Of a DNA stretch of 64,000 bases, positions 1 to 12,344 are shown one piece after another. The stretch covers positions 495,001-559,000 of the forward strand of contig WPIO01000114.1 of the NCBI GenBank assembly GCA_009760855.2. Direction: 5' to 3'. Source of the stretch: Cristatella mucedo (taxonomy: Eukaryota; Bryozoa; Phylactolaemata; Cristatellidae). The translations under genes and the position numbers were made by a program. The first letter of the stretch is position 1; every line of letters starts with the position of its first letter. A model generated the notes under the pieces. The model had not been told where the DNA came from. It saw nothing but the letters and a program-made list of their open reading frames with translations, and made no database searches.

Positions 1-1330
1 ACGTGGTGATTAGAGAGAAGAGAGTGGATAGCGTGCCTACAGGCCGATGCACAGGGCAGAAGTGAATCGAGCGCCAAGCTTATGCCACGTGCAGGCATGG
101 AGCGCTCCCGTTGTGCTAAGTTGTCGGCTAGGGGCGGAGCCACGTGATGGTGATGAGAAGCCCACAAGTGTCCCGTAAACTAAGCAAATCGCGACAGAAA
201 ATGGGCGAAATTTAGCACGAGTTACATAACAACCAAGATAGAAAGTTCGAGCTGCCAAGAATGGATTGTAAGGATGTTAGTCTGCATTTTATTAAAGCTG
301 CTGGACAGCCGAGCAGAGCTGCATGTTCCAGTAGCTATGTACGTGATTAAATCAAGTGGTACGTGCAAGTTGGTTGCTGGTCCTTCAGACAAAGTTAAGC
401 GGGAGCCATGGTACAGCAGCGCCACGGCAGCACCAAGTACCATGTACCATAGCAGTATCATGGCAGTACCATGGCAGCACCGGTATTTGTAAGCGGCTTG
501 GAGTCCGTGTAAGGGTACGGCCTCTCTTTCGTTCAAGGACAGTACGGAAATTTTGAAATTGCAGTGAGATATGAGCGAGCAGCTCCTGCAAACGTGGGCA
601 CTCCAAAAAGCCGCTAAATAACTATGAATTCGTCAGGTTGAATTAATATTTATCAAGAATATGTCGGTGCGTCTTTCCCGAATATGCAGATTTTAGATCT
701 CAAGGTACTTAAGGTGTCTTTTTTGGACTCCTTAGCTATCGTGCACAGTTACAACAATTACAACTATCTACTATTACGAATAAAGACTGCGAATTGACTT
801 CGTAATGATAGTAAATAGAGGCAACATTTTCTGCTAAGAAGCAGTTCTGCTGAAAATCAATCGAGACCAGCACTCGATATTTATGTAATCGCATCCAGGT
901 AACGAAAATGGCTATTTTTCAGAATATATCTACGACGTTACTGTTCATGACTGACCCCTACCATTGACTAACTACGATTTATGCAACTGACGAACGCTTA
1001 TTAGTAAGCCAGAATTAAAGGGATTGAGTATTGAAAAGGATTTTTTAAACTCAGACTCCCAACTGCTTTCTTTCTGCTAGCCATGACTTATTGATTATGC
1101 AGCCGGTCTATTGCAGATCGGTCAATCTCGGTTTGCTAAGTGCACCAAATGGCACCGTCGGCTAACTGAAGATCAACTAGTGGAAATCTTTGAACAGGCA
1201 AATAAGTGTACAGTGAAGTATTTTTATGATTCAGTCTCAAGTGTGCTAATTTCAAATCACGGATTTTCTTGAATAATTTTGTGTTAAAAATTCATTAAAC
1301 CTTGCAGTAATTGGTCTATCGAAGATGAAG
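1..1330. other. Non-coding left end of duplication arm A
   Basis: No gene is supported here. The block aligns collinearly with 29398-30778 at high similarity, with small indels. Positions 398-485 hold an imperfect array of short CAGTACCATGG-like units that is missing from the arm B copy. Positions 117-138 match one half of a palindrome that is complete in arm B (29519-29553). The short open frames on both strands have no recognisable motif and are not preserved between the arms. Confidence 0.7.
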
Positions 1331-1373
1331 CGTTTGCTACCCGTTTGCTAACCGTTTGCTAACCGTTTGCTAC
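1331..1373. repeat. 11-bp minisatellite at a LINE 5' junction
   Basis: Four units of CGTTTGCTAAC or close variants lie directly before a truncated LINE. The first unit is the end of the left target-site duplication (1318-1340), which reappears imperfectly (20 of 23 positions) after the LINE at 2274-2296. The array therefore seems to have grown from the target duplication itself. Arm B lacks it. Confidence 0.75.
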
Positions 1374-2273
1374 TCTCAAAATTGGCTCTGCCAGCATATC
1401 TCCTGTTGAATCAGCTCGAAATCTAGGTGTCATGTTCCAAAGTGACCTCTCGTTAGACGACCATATCAGCTCCACAATCAAATCTGCCTACTTTCAGCTA
1501 CACAACATTGCTAAAATTCGGGCTTGTTAAGACAAGGATACCATGTCTAAGTTGGTCCATGCATTCGTGACATCCCGTCTCGACTTCTGCAACTCACTGC
1601 TCACTGGCCTATCGGCATGTGCGATCAGGCGATTGCAGCTGGTGCAAAACTCCACAGCTAGGCTTGTCTGTCGTGAGGGTACCAGTTGCCACATCAAACC
1701 ACTTCTCGCCGACCTGCATTAGCTACCCGTCAAGCAACGGATAGACTTCAAGATTTTTCGCTCAGTTTTAGGTCACTTCATTCTTTGGCTCCAGCCTATC
1801 TCTCAGATATACTCCCCCATCAGGCCAAGCATCGTACCACCCGCTTTTCGGTATCGAACAGTCTACCAATACCTCGTACAAAACTCAAATTCTTTGGAGA
1901 CCGTGCATTTAGGTCGTATGCTTCCAAAGCCCGGAACTCACTCCCAACTTGCGTCGGAACATCTCCTGACTTGATCATATTTAAAAAGAACTTAAAAACA
2001 CACCTATTTAGGACAGCATTTAGTGGGTCCCTCTGATTCGTCCTTCATGTTGTTATGAGTGCTGACACTGTGCATGCTGCTTTAACCACATATGCATGCT
2101 GACCCTATGCATGTCACCCCTAACAATGTTCTTCACGTTGTTCATCAAGCATGATATTACTCACCATTCAACTGCATTTCCCATTGCAGCAAATGTAAAG
2201 CCCCTAGGAAGAGATTGAGTTCTCTTAGGGCGCTTTATCAAGTGCATTAATATTGTTATTATTATTATTATTA
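1374..2273 (+). mobile_element. ATT-tail LINE (L2/CR1 type), truncated copy
   Basis: This is a 5'-truncated non-LTR retrotransposon. It carries the C-terminal part of the reverse-transcriptase polyprotein, broken by stops, including the stretch after RT with the family signature 'WNSLPT' (here degraded to 'RNSLPT', about residue 87 of the frame at 1686-2036). The 3' UTR ends in a hairpin (AAAGCCCC paired with GGGCGCTTT around 2198-2234) and a run of ATT. Flanking imperfect 23-bp direct repeats (1318-1340, 2274-2296) look like target-site duplications. The same insertion is present in arm B (30779-32345) with the same 3' junction, so it predates the segmental duplication. The arm B copy retains about 500 bp more RT sequence. 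Confidence 0.85.
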
Positions 2274-3733
2274 ATCGACGATGAAGTGTTCGCTACATTC
2301 GCTCGATGCCACTGCAGCCGCACTGCCGTTTTGGTTGCTCGATGACTTGTTGTGGTGCAAAAAAGACAAACTCGGCTGAAGGACGTCGGATAAACCAAGT
2401 TGAGCTGAGGCAGCCAGCAGGGTAAGACTGCCGGAAATTAATTAAAACATGTATGGTGAAATGAGGGTGGAACAGAAATTTCTAAAAGAGTTACCTCACA
2501 GACTTCAATCCGCTCAGCGAAAAAGCCGCCGTTGAAGCTAATTTTCCGTGAAGCAAGATTACGACTCTGAGCGGAACTTCGATGGGGGTGACTTCAAGCA
2601 TTTCCAGATGGATTTAATATTATCATGGAATAATGGCAGCAGATGGTCTGGATGTATTGTTTCCCAACTTCGGCGTTTTAGTATGGCTTTCTCTGGTATG
2701 GTAATTCTTAAACTACATATACTCCCAGCAAACATCGCGACAGCGCCTGAATATACCGCATAAAAACCTAAAATCTTAAAACATACACCCATCATCGGGG
2801 AATTTGCTGGATTCCCCTGTTTTGACATTTATTTACTTATGAGTGCTGATCCCGTGCATGTCAACACTAACAGTAAATGCATGTTGACATAATGCCTGTT
2901 ACAAAACTAAGGATAGTGTACACGTTGACACCACAAATTTTAGCGACCAACTATGTGTCATGCTTTCTTTACAGCATATTTAAAGAGCTTAGCACATTTT
3001 CTAGCATATTCCTTTATGAATATTCATATTTTGGATATTAATGTAAAAACTCAAACCCTTAAATGTATCCCGAGGCTTTTCGTAAGATAAGCTCTCACAG
3101 TGCTACAAAAGAGAAATCGTTTAAATGAACCGAAATCGCCAGAGGGGTAAGTCGGCATGACCAAATAACTCCAAATTTCAAACTTCGAGCAAGAAAAATA
3201 AAAATGGATTTTTTCGTTATGAAAATTTTGAAGACACATTTTAGTAATAATGCAATCAGTACAATGGGTCGTGATTGCTGGGACACCTATTTTATAAAGT
3301 CCAGGCAGCAAATAAAGGAAACGTTCAAGTTCATCTAAACAAGTTCATCTAAAAAGCATCTTCACTGAGAACATTTCCTGAATTCTGGCCTTGGACTGAA
3401 ACTGCTTTTGTAGGATCAAGTGACCTTCAGTGTGTCCTTTACTAATCCGCTTGTTCAATCAAAGTAAATCTATTCCATATCTGCCGTAGGCTGGAGTGAT
3501 AACATAAGGGAAGTTGAAAACGACGCTAGAGGATCATGAATCAAGGGTCATTTGAATGGTTATTGTACATATCAACCGCCTCCTGTCGGTTTCAAGTGGA
3601 AATGTTTAAGTAGCCGAATCGGTGACATTCATGATTAAGGCTGCTTGTAGCTTCTATCCATCGATGTAAAGGCTTTCAGATAAAAGTGTCATTATGTTCC
3701 GTTGGAGATCGTACTGTAGAAGAGAATTCATTA
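2274..3733. other. Intergenic, paralogous to 32346-33688
   Basis: I see no gene. The block is collinear with arm B. Short open frames such as 2548-2763 contain different stops or frames in the arm B copy and look accidental. The block runs up to a GA microsatellite in both arms. Confidence 0.65.
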
Positions 3734-3893
3734 AGAGAGAAAGAGAGAGAGAGAGAAAGGGAGAGAGAGAGATGGAGAGAGAGAGAGAGCTAGAGAGAGG
3801 CAGAGAGAGAGATTGGGAGAGAGACCGAGCGGAGAGAGAGACAGAGACAGAGAGCTAGAGAGAGAGAGAGAGAGAGAGAGAGATGAGAGAGAT

Positions 3894-3965
<72 letters not shown>
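3734..3965. repeat. (GA)n microsatellite
   Basis: About 230 bp of GA repeats, interrupted in the first half and pure from about 3902. Its Ser-Leu reverse frames are low-complexity artefacts. The equivalent array in arm B (33690-33778) is about 90 bp. Homology between the arms stops at this array and resumes at 4416, so it marks one edge of a replaced block. Confidence 0.95.
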
Positions 3966-3968
<3 letters not shown>

Positions 3969-4251
3969 CGGTCGAGCATCGGGCCGCATCAGTCTTCTGC
4001 AGGCTGAGCGACCACTCTTCTTCGAGAGCTGCAGTGCCAGTCAGTGGATTTGCGAAAATGTAACGATCGTGACGTCGCTGCCAAGCGATTAGAAAAGAAG
4101 CGAGTGAGATAGCCACTGAAAGTGCCTCTTGGGAATACCAGTAATTTCGGCAACAGAATGAGCAGAGAAATGCACGGAGAATTGCTGTCCTGGAACCAGA
4201 ACGCTTCGAGACGAATCTTTTTTTCTGCCATGTGTATAATATTTTACTTAG

Positions 4252-4423
4252 GATTCGCTCTGCTTTCTTCGCAAACGGCACTGACGGATCCCCGATCGTA
4301 GAGACTAATAGCTTCGACAGAGTAACTCAATTCCTGAAATTCTGCACGAAACCAGCACTGGTAGCCGGACGAAACTATACAATCACTATATCTTTCAGCT
4401 CCAGGCTTCGAAATGATGTGGCA
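4252..4423 (+). CDS. Candidate internal exon of an unrecognised gene
   Basis: This 172-bp stretch is open and bounded by consensus splice sites: a pyrimidine-rich acceptor ending TTACTTAG at 4251 and a donor GTAAGT at 4424-4429. The encoded segment includes DGSPIVET and KPALVAGRNYTITISF, a normal-looking protein composition with alternating hydrophobic residues that would suit beta strands of an extracellular domain. I do not recognise the family. Arm B lacks it: homology restarts about eight bases before the donor, and there the donor reads GTTAGT. It lies on the strand opposite the lectin gene, so it would belong to a convergent gene. The minus frame across the same bases looks less protein-like. 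Confidence 0.3.
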
Positions 4424-5690
4424 GTAAGTCGAAAAGTTAGTAAGCTGCCACTCAGGTTCATGTAAAGCTATTCCTTTGGGCCGGCCTTTTGAACACAATC
4501 TTATTCTATTATTATATAAGCATTTATTTTAAAATATTTTGTCTTTATTTGATCTGCAATTTTTTCTGCTTTATGATGGCACATGTCACATTTGTTTGGG
4601 CGATCATCCAGACAAACAGCTTGGAATATTTTAGGTTGAAAGTAGGATGACATCAACCACAAATTTTCTTCAAAAAGCATAACACATTCTCACTAAATCA
4701 CATTTTATATGATACAAGACAGGACTATTTGCATGGTCCGTGACATAAAATCAATCTAATAATACCTTATCGCTTGCCGACCCGAGCCAAAATCACCTCG
4801 GAATGAAAACTCTGTGATCTGTTTGGCAGGCCATGAGAAAATATTAGCATTAACATAACAGTTTATAATGGTATGTATTCTCTTTTGAAACAGCTGTAGT
4901 TACTTAAACCACGATGCATAACTAAAACACAGAAGATAACACCAACGGAGTTTTCCTTGGCCAGCCGAGTGTGATCCTTAAGTTATACGTTTGCACCTTC
5001 AAGATTTGTATAACAGTTACCACATAAGAAACGAGCTCCCATTTTTATGCAGAAGATCTATCTGCCAACGGCAACACCTCTGTCTGAGCTTCATTAATAC
5101 CTAATCAAGTATCGAGCCAATCTTAGAATTCTGTCTCTATCCTAGCGGTCAATTTACTGGCTAGCACCAGTCTACCGTTACCTACTATTCACTCAATGAG
5201 CTCTCAAATTGCCAGCACGTTAGTTATTAGTCTTCTGGAGGTTTAGCGGGCTACATTACATATTGAGTTCATCGGAAATCCCGTTTGAACTCAGTTCGAA
5301 AGCTGAAAATCAACTCCGGCTCCTTTCACAACCTGTAATGACTTTGTATCACTTATGTGGTAGCCCAAGACACACCCGTTACCCATATATTTCTGCATAT
5401 CACAAGGATCTTGTGATCTTTTGCTCTTGAGTGCTCTGCGTTTCTACGTGTGCATCTGCCAGTTTTAATAATCAGTTGTCCTCATAGTTAGTGACCGTTA
5501 GAGTATATTCACCGGCTTTAAAGCAGCTGTCTCAACAAACGACTAGTTCAGTATTGAAGGCATGTCTTAGCCAGGCTACCATGCTAGCATTAAACGCTTG
5601 CTTATTGCTTGTTTTGCAGGGAGATGTAAAGAGCCTGCATGTAAATTCAGTTTCCCGAAGATTTCAAACTCAAGGCTTATTTTTATTACT
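4424..5690. other. Intergenic region downstream of lectin copy A
   Basis: No coding signal is visible. It is collinear with 38935-40200 in arm B at high similarity. It is probably the space beyond the 3' end of the minus-strand lectin gene, possibly also intron of the candidate plus-strand exon. Confidence 0.5.
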
Positions 5691-5696
5691 TTTATT
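5691..5696 (-). terminator. Polyadenylation signal of lectin copy A
   Basis: On the minus strand this reads AATAAA, about 210 bases after the stop codon of the tectonin exon. The same hexamer in the same context occurs in arm B at 40205-40210, about 180 bases after its stop. Conservation in both copies supports the exon being the last one, with a short 3' UTR. Confidence 0.55.
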
Positions 5697-5905
5697 AAAG
5701 CGGAGTGGGATCGATGTATAGACATAAAAAGGTCAAACGAGGGCTTGGATTCTTGACAATATAGTCAAAAGAGGGCATGGATTCTTGACAATCTTCTAAA
5801 TATACGAAGGAAGTAAGGACTTTGATTATCGAACTCCAGAAGGTGCGAATTACCACTTTCACAACTCAATAGTCGGAAATTTACTCATGTAATAATGCTC
5901 TGGTC

Positions 5906-6651
5906 TCAAAATAGGCACACGCTTACGGTGACCATCATGTTGGAAGTGCTTACACCAAATAGTTGACACGTCATCGAGAGAGTGAATTGGCGAAACGAAG
6001 TTGTAGCGGATGACTCAATCCATGTCTGCCCTTCTGGAGATAAAGCTGCGATTGCAGAGCGGCACAGAAGAAACCCGTCGGTGCTGGCTGCACATACCTG
6101 ACCGTTGCCTGAAGCTATCATGGTGAAGCCAGTACCAACTACCTGCCACGTCCCACCATTGTCTGCTGTAAAGGCAGCGTCGCAGTTTGAAAGTATTGCC
6201 CAGAGTCCTGCAGGACCAGCGTCTGCATATTTCACGTTAGAGCTCTTGAGGGACCAGGAAGTACCACAGGGAGTTAAAGAGCTGATGCCTTCTCTATAGT
6301 AAAGCTCTTCGTATTCATTCACACACCAGACGCTGTCATCAAGATCACTCACAGTAATATGGCGAGCCCATCCATCTGCTTGTGTCCACGCCTGGCCCGA
6401 GGATTCTTCAGCTGTGATATTAGCTTTACACCAAATACCTCCGCCAGAATCCGTGCCCCAAACGGAAGTTTGGCCCACGTCCAGGTTATTGAGAGAGACC
6501 TGTTCATCCAGTATCACCCATTGACTTTCGTCGTACAGTAGATTGCCAAAACTTCCCTGCACATATGCTAAGGAGCCATTGATGAGTATGCCAAATATTC
6601 CTGCCATCCCTGCAGAAAGCCACTGCAGCTGGACAGTGGTTTCTTCCACGT
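5906..6651 (-). CDS. Tectonin beta-propeller lectin, terminal exon, copy A
   Basis: The 248-codon open frame encodes a tectonin-type beta-propeller, the fold of fish-egg lectins, tachylectin-1 and TECPR proteins, which bind glycans or lipopolysaccharide. At least four blades are visible. The characteristic strand ending in V-W-G or a variant is seen in TSVWGTDSGGGIW (about residues 61-73), DDSVWCVNEYEELYY (about 103-117), GPAGLWAILSNCDAAF (about 144-159) and QLFGVSTSN (near the end). The Trp-rich strand before each blade is seen in QAWTQADGW and GTWQVVG. There is no signal peptide or Met start. The frame opens two bases after a TTTTTTTAG acceptor, so this is an internal boundary and the exon continues an upstream one, possibly the PAN exon at 17.6 kb. 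It ends at a stop with a poly(A) signal downstream. The paralogue in arm B has the same length, with no frameshift or stop. Confidence 0.85.
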
Positions 6652-7399
6652 CTAAAAAAATGTATTTTTGGAATTATTTTCCTATACGTAGATAGTAAAA
6701 ACGCCATGTAGCCGGACAGCAGGCGTTTGGCTAATGCCGAAATAGGTAAGTAGTAGTAGCAGCTGCAAAGCAGGAGCAGCAGGAGGAGCAGTAACGGCTG
6801 CTGCGGTTGACATTTGGTGGTATTACAGCACAAGCAGAAGTAGTAGAAACAGTGGCTACAGCATTAGAAATTATACTGATAGCTGTAAGAGTAATAACAT
6901 TAGCAGGAGACCGCTGTTACTTTTATGTTAACCGTTACCCAACGTTCGCAGACACAGACAATTAGTGGTGAAAGCTTAAGCTCTTAGCTTGAGCTCTGGT
7001 TTCACTTTGCACCTGCTTCTCAATCCTTCACACCTCCGACTAAGCTTACTGTGAGCCCCCTCTCAAACGGCAAACGATTTAGCGGACATTAATCTAGCTA
7101 GGTCTACTAAGTGCAAGTTTGAAAAAAAACAGTATCAGGACAGACTATCGTTGTCCATCGACAGGCACACGAGGAACAACTGTAGATTCTACCAATCGAT
7201 CCCAGCAAAGGTCGAGTGTAGCTTCTATACAAAATGATTGAATCACTGTTATATTATCCAAAAATGGTTGAATTAGCTGATTTAGCTGTGTCACTTGAAT
7301 AGATCCAGAAGTGCCATAACCACTTTCACTAGCACTTGCAGTTTTTAATCAAGAATCATCCAATGCAAGACTTAAAACGTAAACCATCGGTCGTGGAGA
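6652..7399 (-). other. Probable intron upstream of tectonin exon A
   Basis: Non-coding and collinear with 41136-42000. It contains a GCA/GTA-rich trinucleotide patch (6745-6850) also found in arm B. If the PAN exon and the tectonin exon form one gene, this is the 3' end of a long intron that has filled with transposons. Confidence 0.45.
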
Positions 7400-8923
7400 G
7401 CGAGTAACTTATCTCCTGTCTCCGCCATTAAATCACAGATGCACGATCCGAAATGCTGATGTCTACCATCAAAATCTCCTTAATAGCTCCCAGCAAAGTA
7501 CTGCTCCCAGAATAGCCGCTTACCTAGCTATCATTGTGATGAACTAGCAGATCGATTCTCTAGCTTCTTTACAAAAAAATGGCAAGATCAGAGAGTCAAT
7601 TCCTAGCATGGCAGAAGGCACTCTGTTATTATGTCCCCAATGCCTTGCAGCAGCTCAACGCCAACATTCAAGGAGGCAATGAGTGACCTCAAGCTCTAGT
7701 TAATATCATAGTAAAAAAAGACAAACAGTCCTCTAGACCCTATTTCGATGTCATGCTTCTACGAATATGCTTATAAAAAAATGCTTCTAAGAGTTCTGCT
7801 AAATGCATAGATCAGCGGCTGCCGTGCATATCGAACATCATAAGCATGTCATTGGGCTCAGTAGAAGTTCTTGCACCTTTTAAAAATGCTGCTGTCGGGC
7901 CCGCTACTTAGGAAAGCAATACTACACTAAGAAAATTTGGGCAAATTCTGTCTAGTCTCTCTTCTAACGTTCCTATCGAACACACTGAAACGAGCCTTGG
8001 CAGACCAACTGAATTCATATATTGAAACTTAAATCCATGCTAGAGTGTTCCAGCCTGGTTTAGGAGCTAACCACCCCATCGAGTCTTCATTTCTTAGGAT
8101 ATAAAAAGACTTTCTTAGGAACGGAGATGTAGATAGAGTCTCTCTGCTTGTTTTCTACATATTTTGGCAGCTTTTATCACTATCAATCACCGCTCCTTCT
8201 CGACGACCTCTTATCTCGCCTCAGCATCACTGACTCACAGATATTTAAGTGAATTGATAACGATCATCCATGGAAACCCCAAGGTGTGAATTGCTTCAGC
8301 TCTCTGCGCTTGGTCAGGTATATTTCGTGAGTTTAATCTCTCAATCTTGGCTATGTTATCGCCAGGCCAAACCTAGGCTTTCAGCTCTATGCAGACGAAA
8401 CTCAGATGTACCTTTGCTGTGACCCCTTACAGCCCCACAAGCATGTGGATTTCTCTCAGCTCCCTTGCTATATATAAGGATAAAATTAGTACGCGGATAG
8501 CAGAAATCTTCTTAAATTGAACGATCATAAACACCTATTTAGGACAGCATTTAGTGGGTCCCTGTGATTTGTCCTTGATGTGCTTATGCGTGCTGACACT
8601 GTGCATGCTGCCACTAACCACATTTGCATGCTGACCCTGTGCATGTCACCCCAACCATATTATTCATTTCGTTTGTTTTTCAAGCATGATTTTACTTACC
8701 ATTCAATTGCATTTCACTTTACAGCAAATGTAAAGCGCCTAGAGAGAGATTATGTTCTCTGAGAGTGCTTTATCAAGTGAATTATTATTATTATTATTAT
8801 TATTTTAAATTCAAATTACTCGCTACAGGCAAACCAAGTGTGATTCAGAAATGGGAAAGGCTAACGCTCGAAATCGGTTGTAGCAGCATATCTCCCGTTG
8901 AATCTGCATCAAATCTAAGTGTA
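7400..8923 (+). mobile_element. Old degenerate ATT-type LINE shared by both arms
   Basis: This is a heavily decayed LINE with the order of an L2/CR1 polyprotein: linker, RT motif remnants around 8380-8410 (reading close to the FYADETQMYL motif seen in arm B) and the following connection region. The same insertion is in arm B (42000-43190 and beyond), so it predates the segmental duplication. In arm A it is interrupted by a younger ATT-tail fragment (8531-8804) and then cut at 8923 by another LINE in opposite orientation. Confidence 0.7.
8531..8804 (+). mobile_element. ATT-tail LINE 3' fragment, arm A only
   Basis: About 275 bp of the ATT-tail LINE 3' UTR with hairpin and ATT run, inserted into the older LINE. 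Arm B is uninterrupted at the same place (about 43046: ATCATAAATCC), so this insertion happened after the segmental duplication. The short A-rich junction leaves the exact target duplication ambiguous. Confidence 0.85.
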
Positions 8924-9222
8924 TTGAACTAAATGCACGGTCTCCAAAAGATGTGAGGTTTGTATGAGCTATAGGTAAACAGTTAGTTTTTGAAAAGCGG
9001 ATGGTGCGAAGCTTAGGCTGTTTGGCGATTAGGTCTGATAGGTAGGCTAGAGCCGAAGCAATGAAGGAATCTAAGTGAGCGACAAAACCTTGAAGTCTAT
9101 CCGTTGCTTGACTGTTAGCAAATGTAGGTCAACAAGAAGTGGTGTAATGTGGCATCTGCGACGCATAAGATTGACAAACCTAGCTGCAGAGTTCGCGCCA
9201 GCTGCAAGCTCCTGATTGCACA

Positions 9223-11270
9223 TGACCTCGAGTTTACACCCGAAAGCTTACAAAAACCAGGGCTTTTTTTCATTAGAAAGCTGATTTCCTGCCAGTCGGA
9301 CACTAAACAGATTTATAAGACAGTAAACCATTTACTGGCCAATGCTGTGAGGTCTGACTCCCCAGATATTAAGGGCTCAGCCGACAAGTTTTCAGCCTTC
9401 TTTACTGAAAAAATCGTGCACATTCGTGCCTCCATTAAGCCCCCTCCGACCAAAGCAATCGCCGTTCCTCAACCTATGACCTTTCTTAAAAGGTTCTCCG
9501 ATGTTTCTGCCTGTGATGTGGCTGCCTTATTAAGGTCTAGCAAAAAGAGCTCGTCTCCTGAAGACCCTATACCTTCATCTCTGTGGTCTTCACTTGCAGA
9601 TCAACTTAGCCCTGCCATAACCAAGATTTTTAATGCTTCTTTGGGAAAAGGGGTCATCCCCAAGTCCTTCAAATCGGCAATTGTTGGACCTATTCTTAAA
9701 AAGCCTGGATTAGACACAGAGGTCCTAGCAAACTATCGTCCAGTTTCCCTTCTTCCGTTCTTATCAAAGATTCTTTAAAAATTGTTGCTAAGCAGCTAGT
9801 TGAACATATTGAAAATAATGGAATGTCAGAAACATTTAATTCAGGGTTCAAGAGGCAGCACTCTAATGAAACTGCTCTCTTCCGTGTTAACAATGACATT
9901 CTACGTGGCAACGACGACGGGAATGTCACTGCCCTAGCTCTGCTAGATCTGTCTGCTGCCTTCGACACCATTGATCACGAAGTTCCGCTTGAACGATTGA
10001 GAACAACGATCGGTCTGGCAGACGAAGCACTGGCCTTGTTTTAATCATACTTGTCTGATCGTGTTCAATCCGTGTCGTGTGGGGGTCAGGTCTCAGACAT
10101 GAGAAGGGTCACCTGTGGAGTCCCTCAAGAGTCTGTACTCGGTCCCTGGCTGTTCTCCATTTATACACAACCTCTTGGAAAAGTGATTAAGGCCCATGGA
10201 ATAGGATATCACTTCTATGCTGACGATACTCAGTTGTATTTGTCATTTAAACCGTCGGAATCTGCTGCAGCAACTGAGAAACTGAGTGCTTGCCTTGCCG
10301 ATATTCGATCATGGATGTCGGAAAACTTCCTGAAATTAAATGACGATTAAACCGAACTGCTTCTCATAGGACACCCTAAGCGTGTGGCTGAATTAAAAGG
10401 CTTTGCTGTTCTAATAGGCGATGCTATTGTGCGACCTTCACCACGTGCTCGTAATCTAGGTGTCGTGTTCGACAGCTGCCTCAATTTCAAAAGCTTCATT
10501 CAGAAGACTGCCTCTACAGCTAGCCATCACATCCGATCCCTATCCAAGATTAGAAGCTGTCTCCCACAGTGGCTTGTAAAATATTTAACTAGCTCTTTAG
10601 TTCTGTCTCGGCTTGATTATTGTAATTCCCTTTTGGCTGGGCTGCCAAAGAAAGCTATTATGCCACTACAGCGGACTATGAATATGGCTGCAAGGCTGGT
10701 CTTTAAGTCCCAGCAGTTTGAGCACGTGTCACCTCTGCTGGAAGAGCTCGGATGGTTGCCGGTTGAGCAAAGGATACAGAGCAAAGTTCTTATGCTGACC
10801 AACAAGGCCCGCCACGGCTTAAGTCCTTCGTACCTAGCTGAAGTGCTGCATCCATTTCAGCCTGTTCGTGCCCTGAGGTCCTGTGTGGACAATAAATTAG
10901 CTGTCCCATTCCTCCGCGTAATGACAGTTGGCGACAGACGCTTTAGCTCTGCAGGTCCTAGACTGTGGAACTCGCTTCCACAATTCTTGGGCAACGACAA
11001 CTACTCTCCTACTGTCGACTATGGCACATCTTTTTCAGCGGTCCTGAACTGCTACTTCTATGCCAATCACCACCTCAACTGCTCTCATAACTCTGCTATG
11101 CTTCCCACTTTCTATTTGCTGCGTAAGACGAAGTTCGTTGTCTACCGAATGCGCACCGAAAGCCGCTTAGGCTGTGAGTGGGCTATAAAAAACTCTCCTG
11201 TGTAACACACACATGATCTTAATAACTTTGTGGAGTTACTGACGGAGATACATTACATTACATTACGGTA
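9223..11270 (+). mobile_element. ACATT-tail LINE (L2/CR1 type), nested 5'-truncated copy
   Basis: The element has a linker and RT N-terminus (9379-9775, including 'NYRPVSLLPFLSKI'), palm motif 'LLDLSAAFDTIDH' (9943-9981), '[10 protein letters not shown]' (10118-10147), catalytic '[10 protein letters not shown]' (10213-10242), then a conserved C-terminal domain (10384-11205) with 'SRLDYCNSLLAGLP' and 'GPRLWNSLPQFL'. The 3' end is a short UTR followed by ATTAC/ACATT repeats (11251-11270). Stops at 9776, 10042 and 10348 break the polyprotein. It sits inside the C-terminal coding part of a minus-strand ATT-tail LINE, whose sequence continues across the junction (CACATG at 9222, GGTAGCC at 11269), so it is the younger of the two. 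Confidence 0.9.
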
Positions 11271-12344
11271 GCCTAAGCAAGCGACGAGTTACAGAAGTCA
11301 AGACAGGCTGTCAAAATGCATGGACTAGCTTAGATGTGGTATCCCTTCCTGAACTAGCGTGAATTTTAGCAATGTTATGTAGCTAGCTGAAAGTAAATAT
11401 ACTTGATTGTGGAGCTGATGTGGTCGTCTAATGCTAGATCGCTTTGGAACATGACTTATTGATTTCGTACAGATTCAGCAGGAGGTATGCTGGAAGAGCC
11501 AATTTCGAGCGTTATCCATTCCAATTTATGAGTCACACTTGGTTTGTCCACAACTGGTAAGTTAGTTTTATCATAATTCAATTGACCATAATTTTTGGCC
11601 ACCCACGTGCATATGTCATCAATACACGCAGCATGTATGTGGAGAGAATAAGACGTGGTCTAAGGCTGGAAGGGATCAAAGCAAAGGTACAGCCGAGTGT
11701 CCTCTTCAAAGAAGTGCAAGCCTTTATTGTGCTCGTCAGTCACGTACGGAAGAGGGAGAGTATAAACCATGAAAAGAACCAGACCAGGCAGGGAGCCCTG
11801 AGGTAAACCATATTTCAGAGGTACCTCGGATGATCTTTGTTCATTCACATCAATACTCTGGTGTCTCCCACTGGGATAGGACCTGAACCTTTCAGAGCAG
11901 CGCCAGTGATGTCCAGACGAGATGAGAGGCTCTCAAAAAGGACTTGATGATCGATAGTCTCCCATGCTGCCGAAAGATCGAGCAAAACAAGCAGAGATAC
12001 TCTACTTATGTCTTCATTCTTAAGTAGATCGTTGCACTCCAAAAGCAATGCTGACTCTGTGGAGTGATAAGCTCTAAAGCCAGAGTAGAACTTTCTAGTA
12101 AGTTTTGAAGTTTTGAAGTTTCAATGTATGTGTTCAGCTGGTCTGCCACGACTCGTTCCCGTGTCTTTGAAAGGAATGGTAGAAGGGAGACTGGGTGGTA
12201 CTTGCTCAAGTGCTCTTGGTCTAGTGTTGCTTTCTTGAGTAGTGGCCTAACTATATCTTTTTTGAAAGGTGCTGGGGTGTGACCTGAGGTGAGTGACACA
12301 GTAATTATGTTAGTTACGAATGGCAGCATCAGATGAATGCAATG

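Noticed and set aside
222-536. Overlapping frames of 66-104 codons at the left end
   Set aside because: They overlap on both strands around a short tandem repeat that arm B lacks, and the frames are not conserved there.
3731-4281. Ser/Leu-rich and Arg/Glu-rich open frames over the GA array
   Set aside because: They are translations of a dinucleotide repeat in six frames; the array length differs between the arms.
9149-11205. Active autonomous retrotransposon
   Set aside because: It is 5'-truncated, lacks the endonuclease and has three in-frame stops within the RT and linker region.
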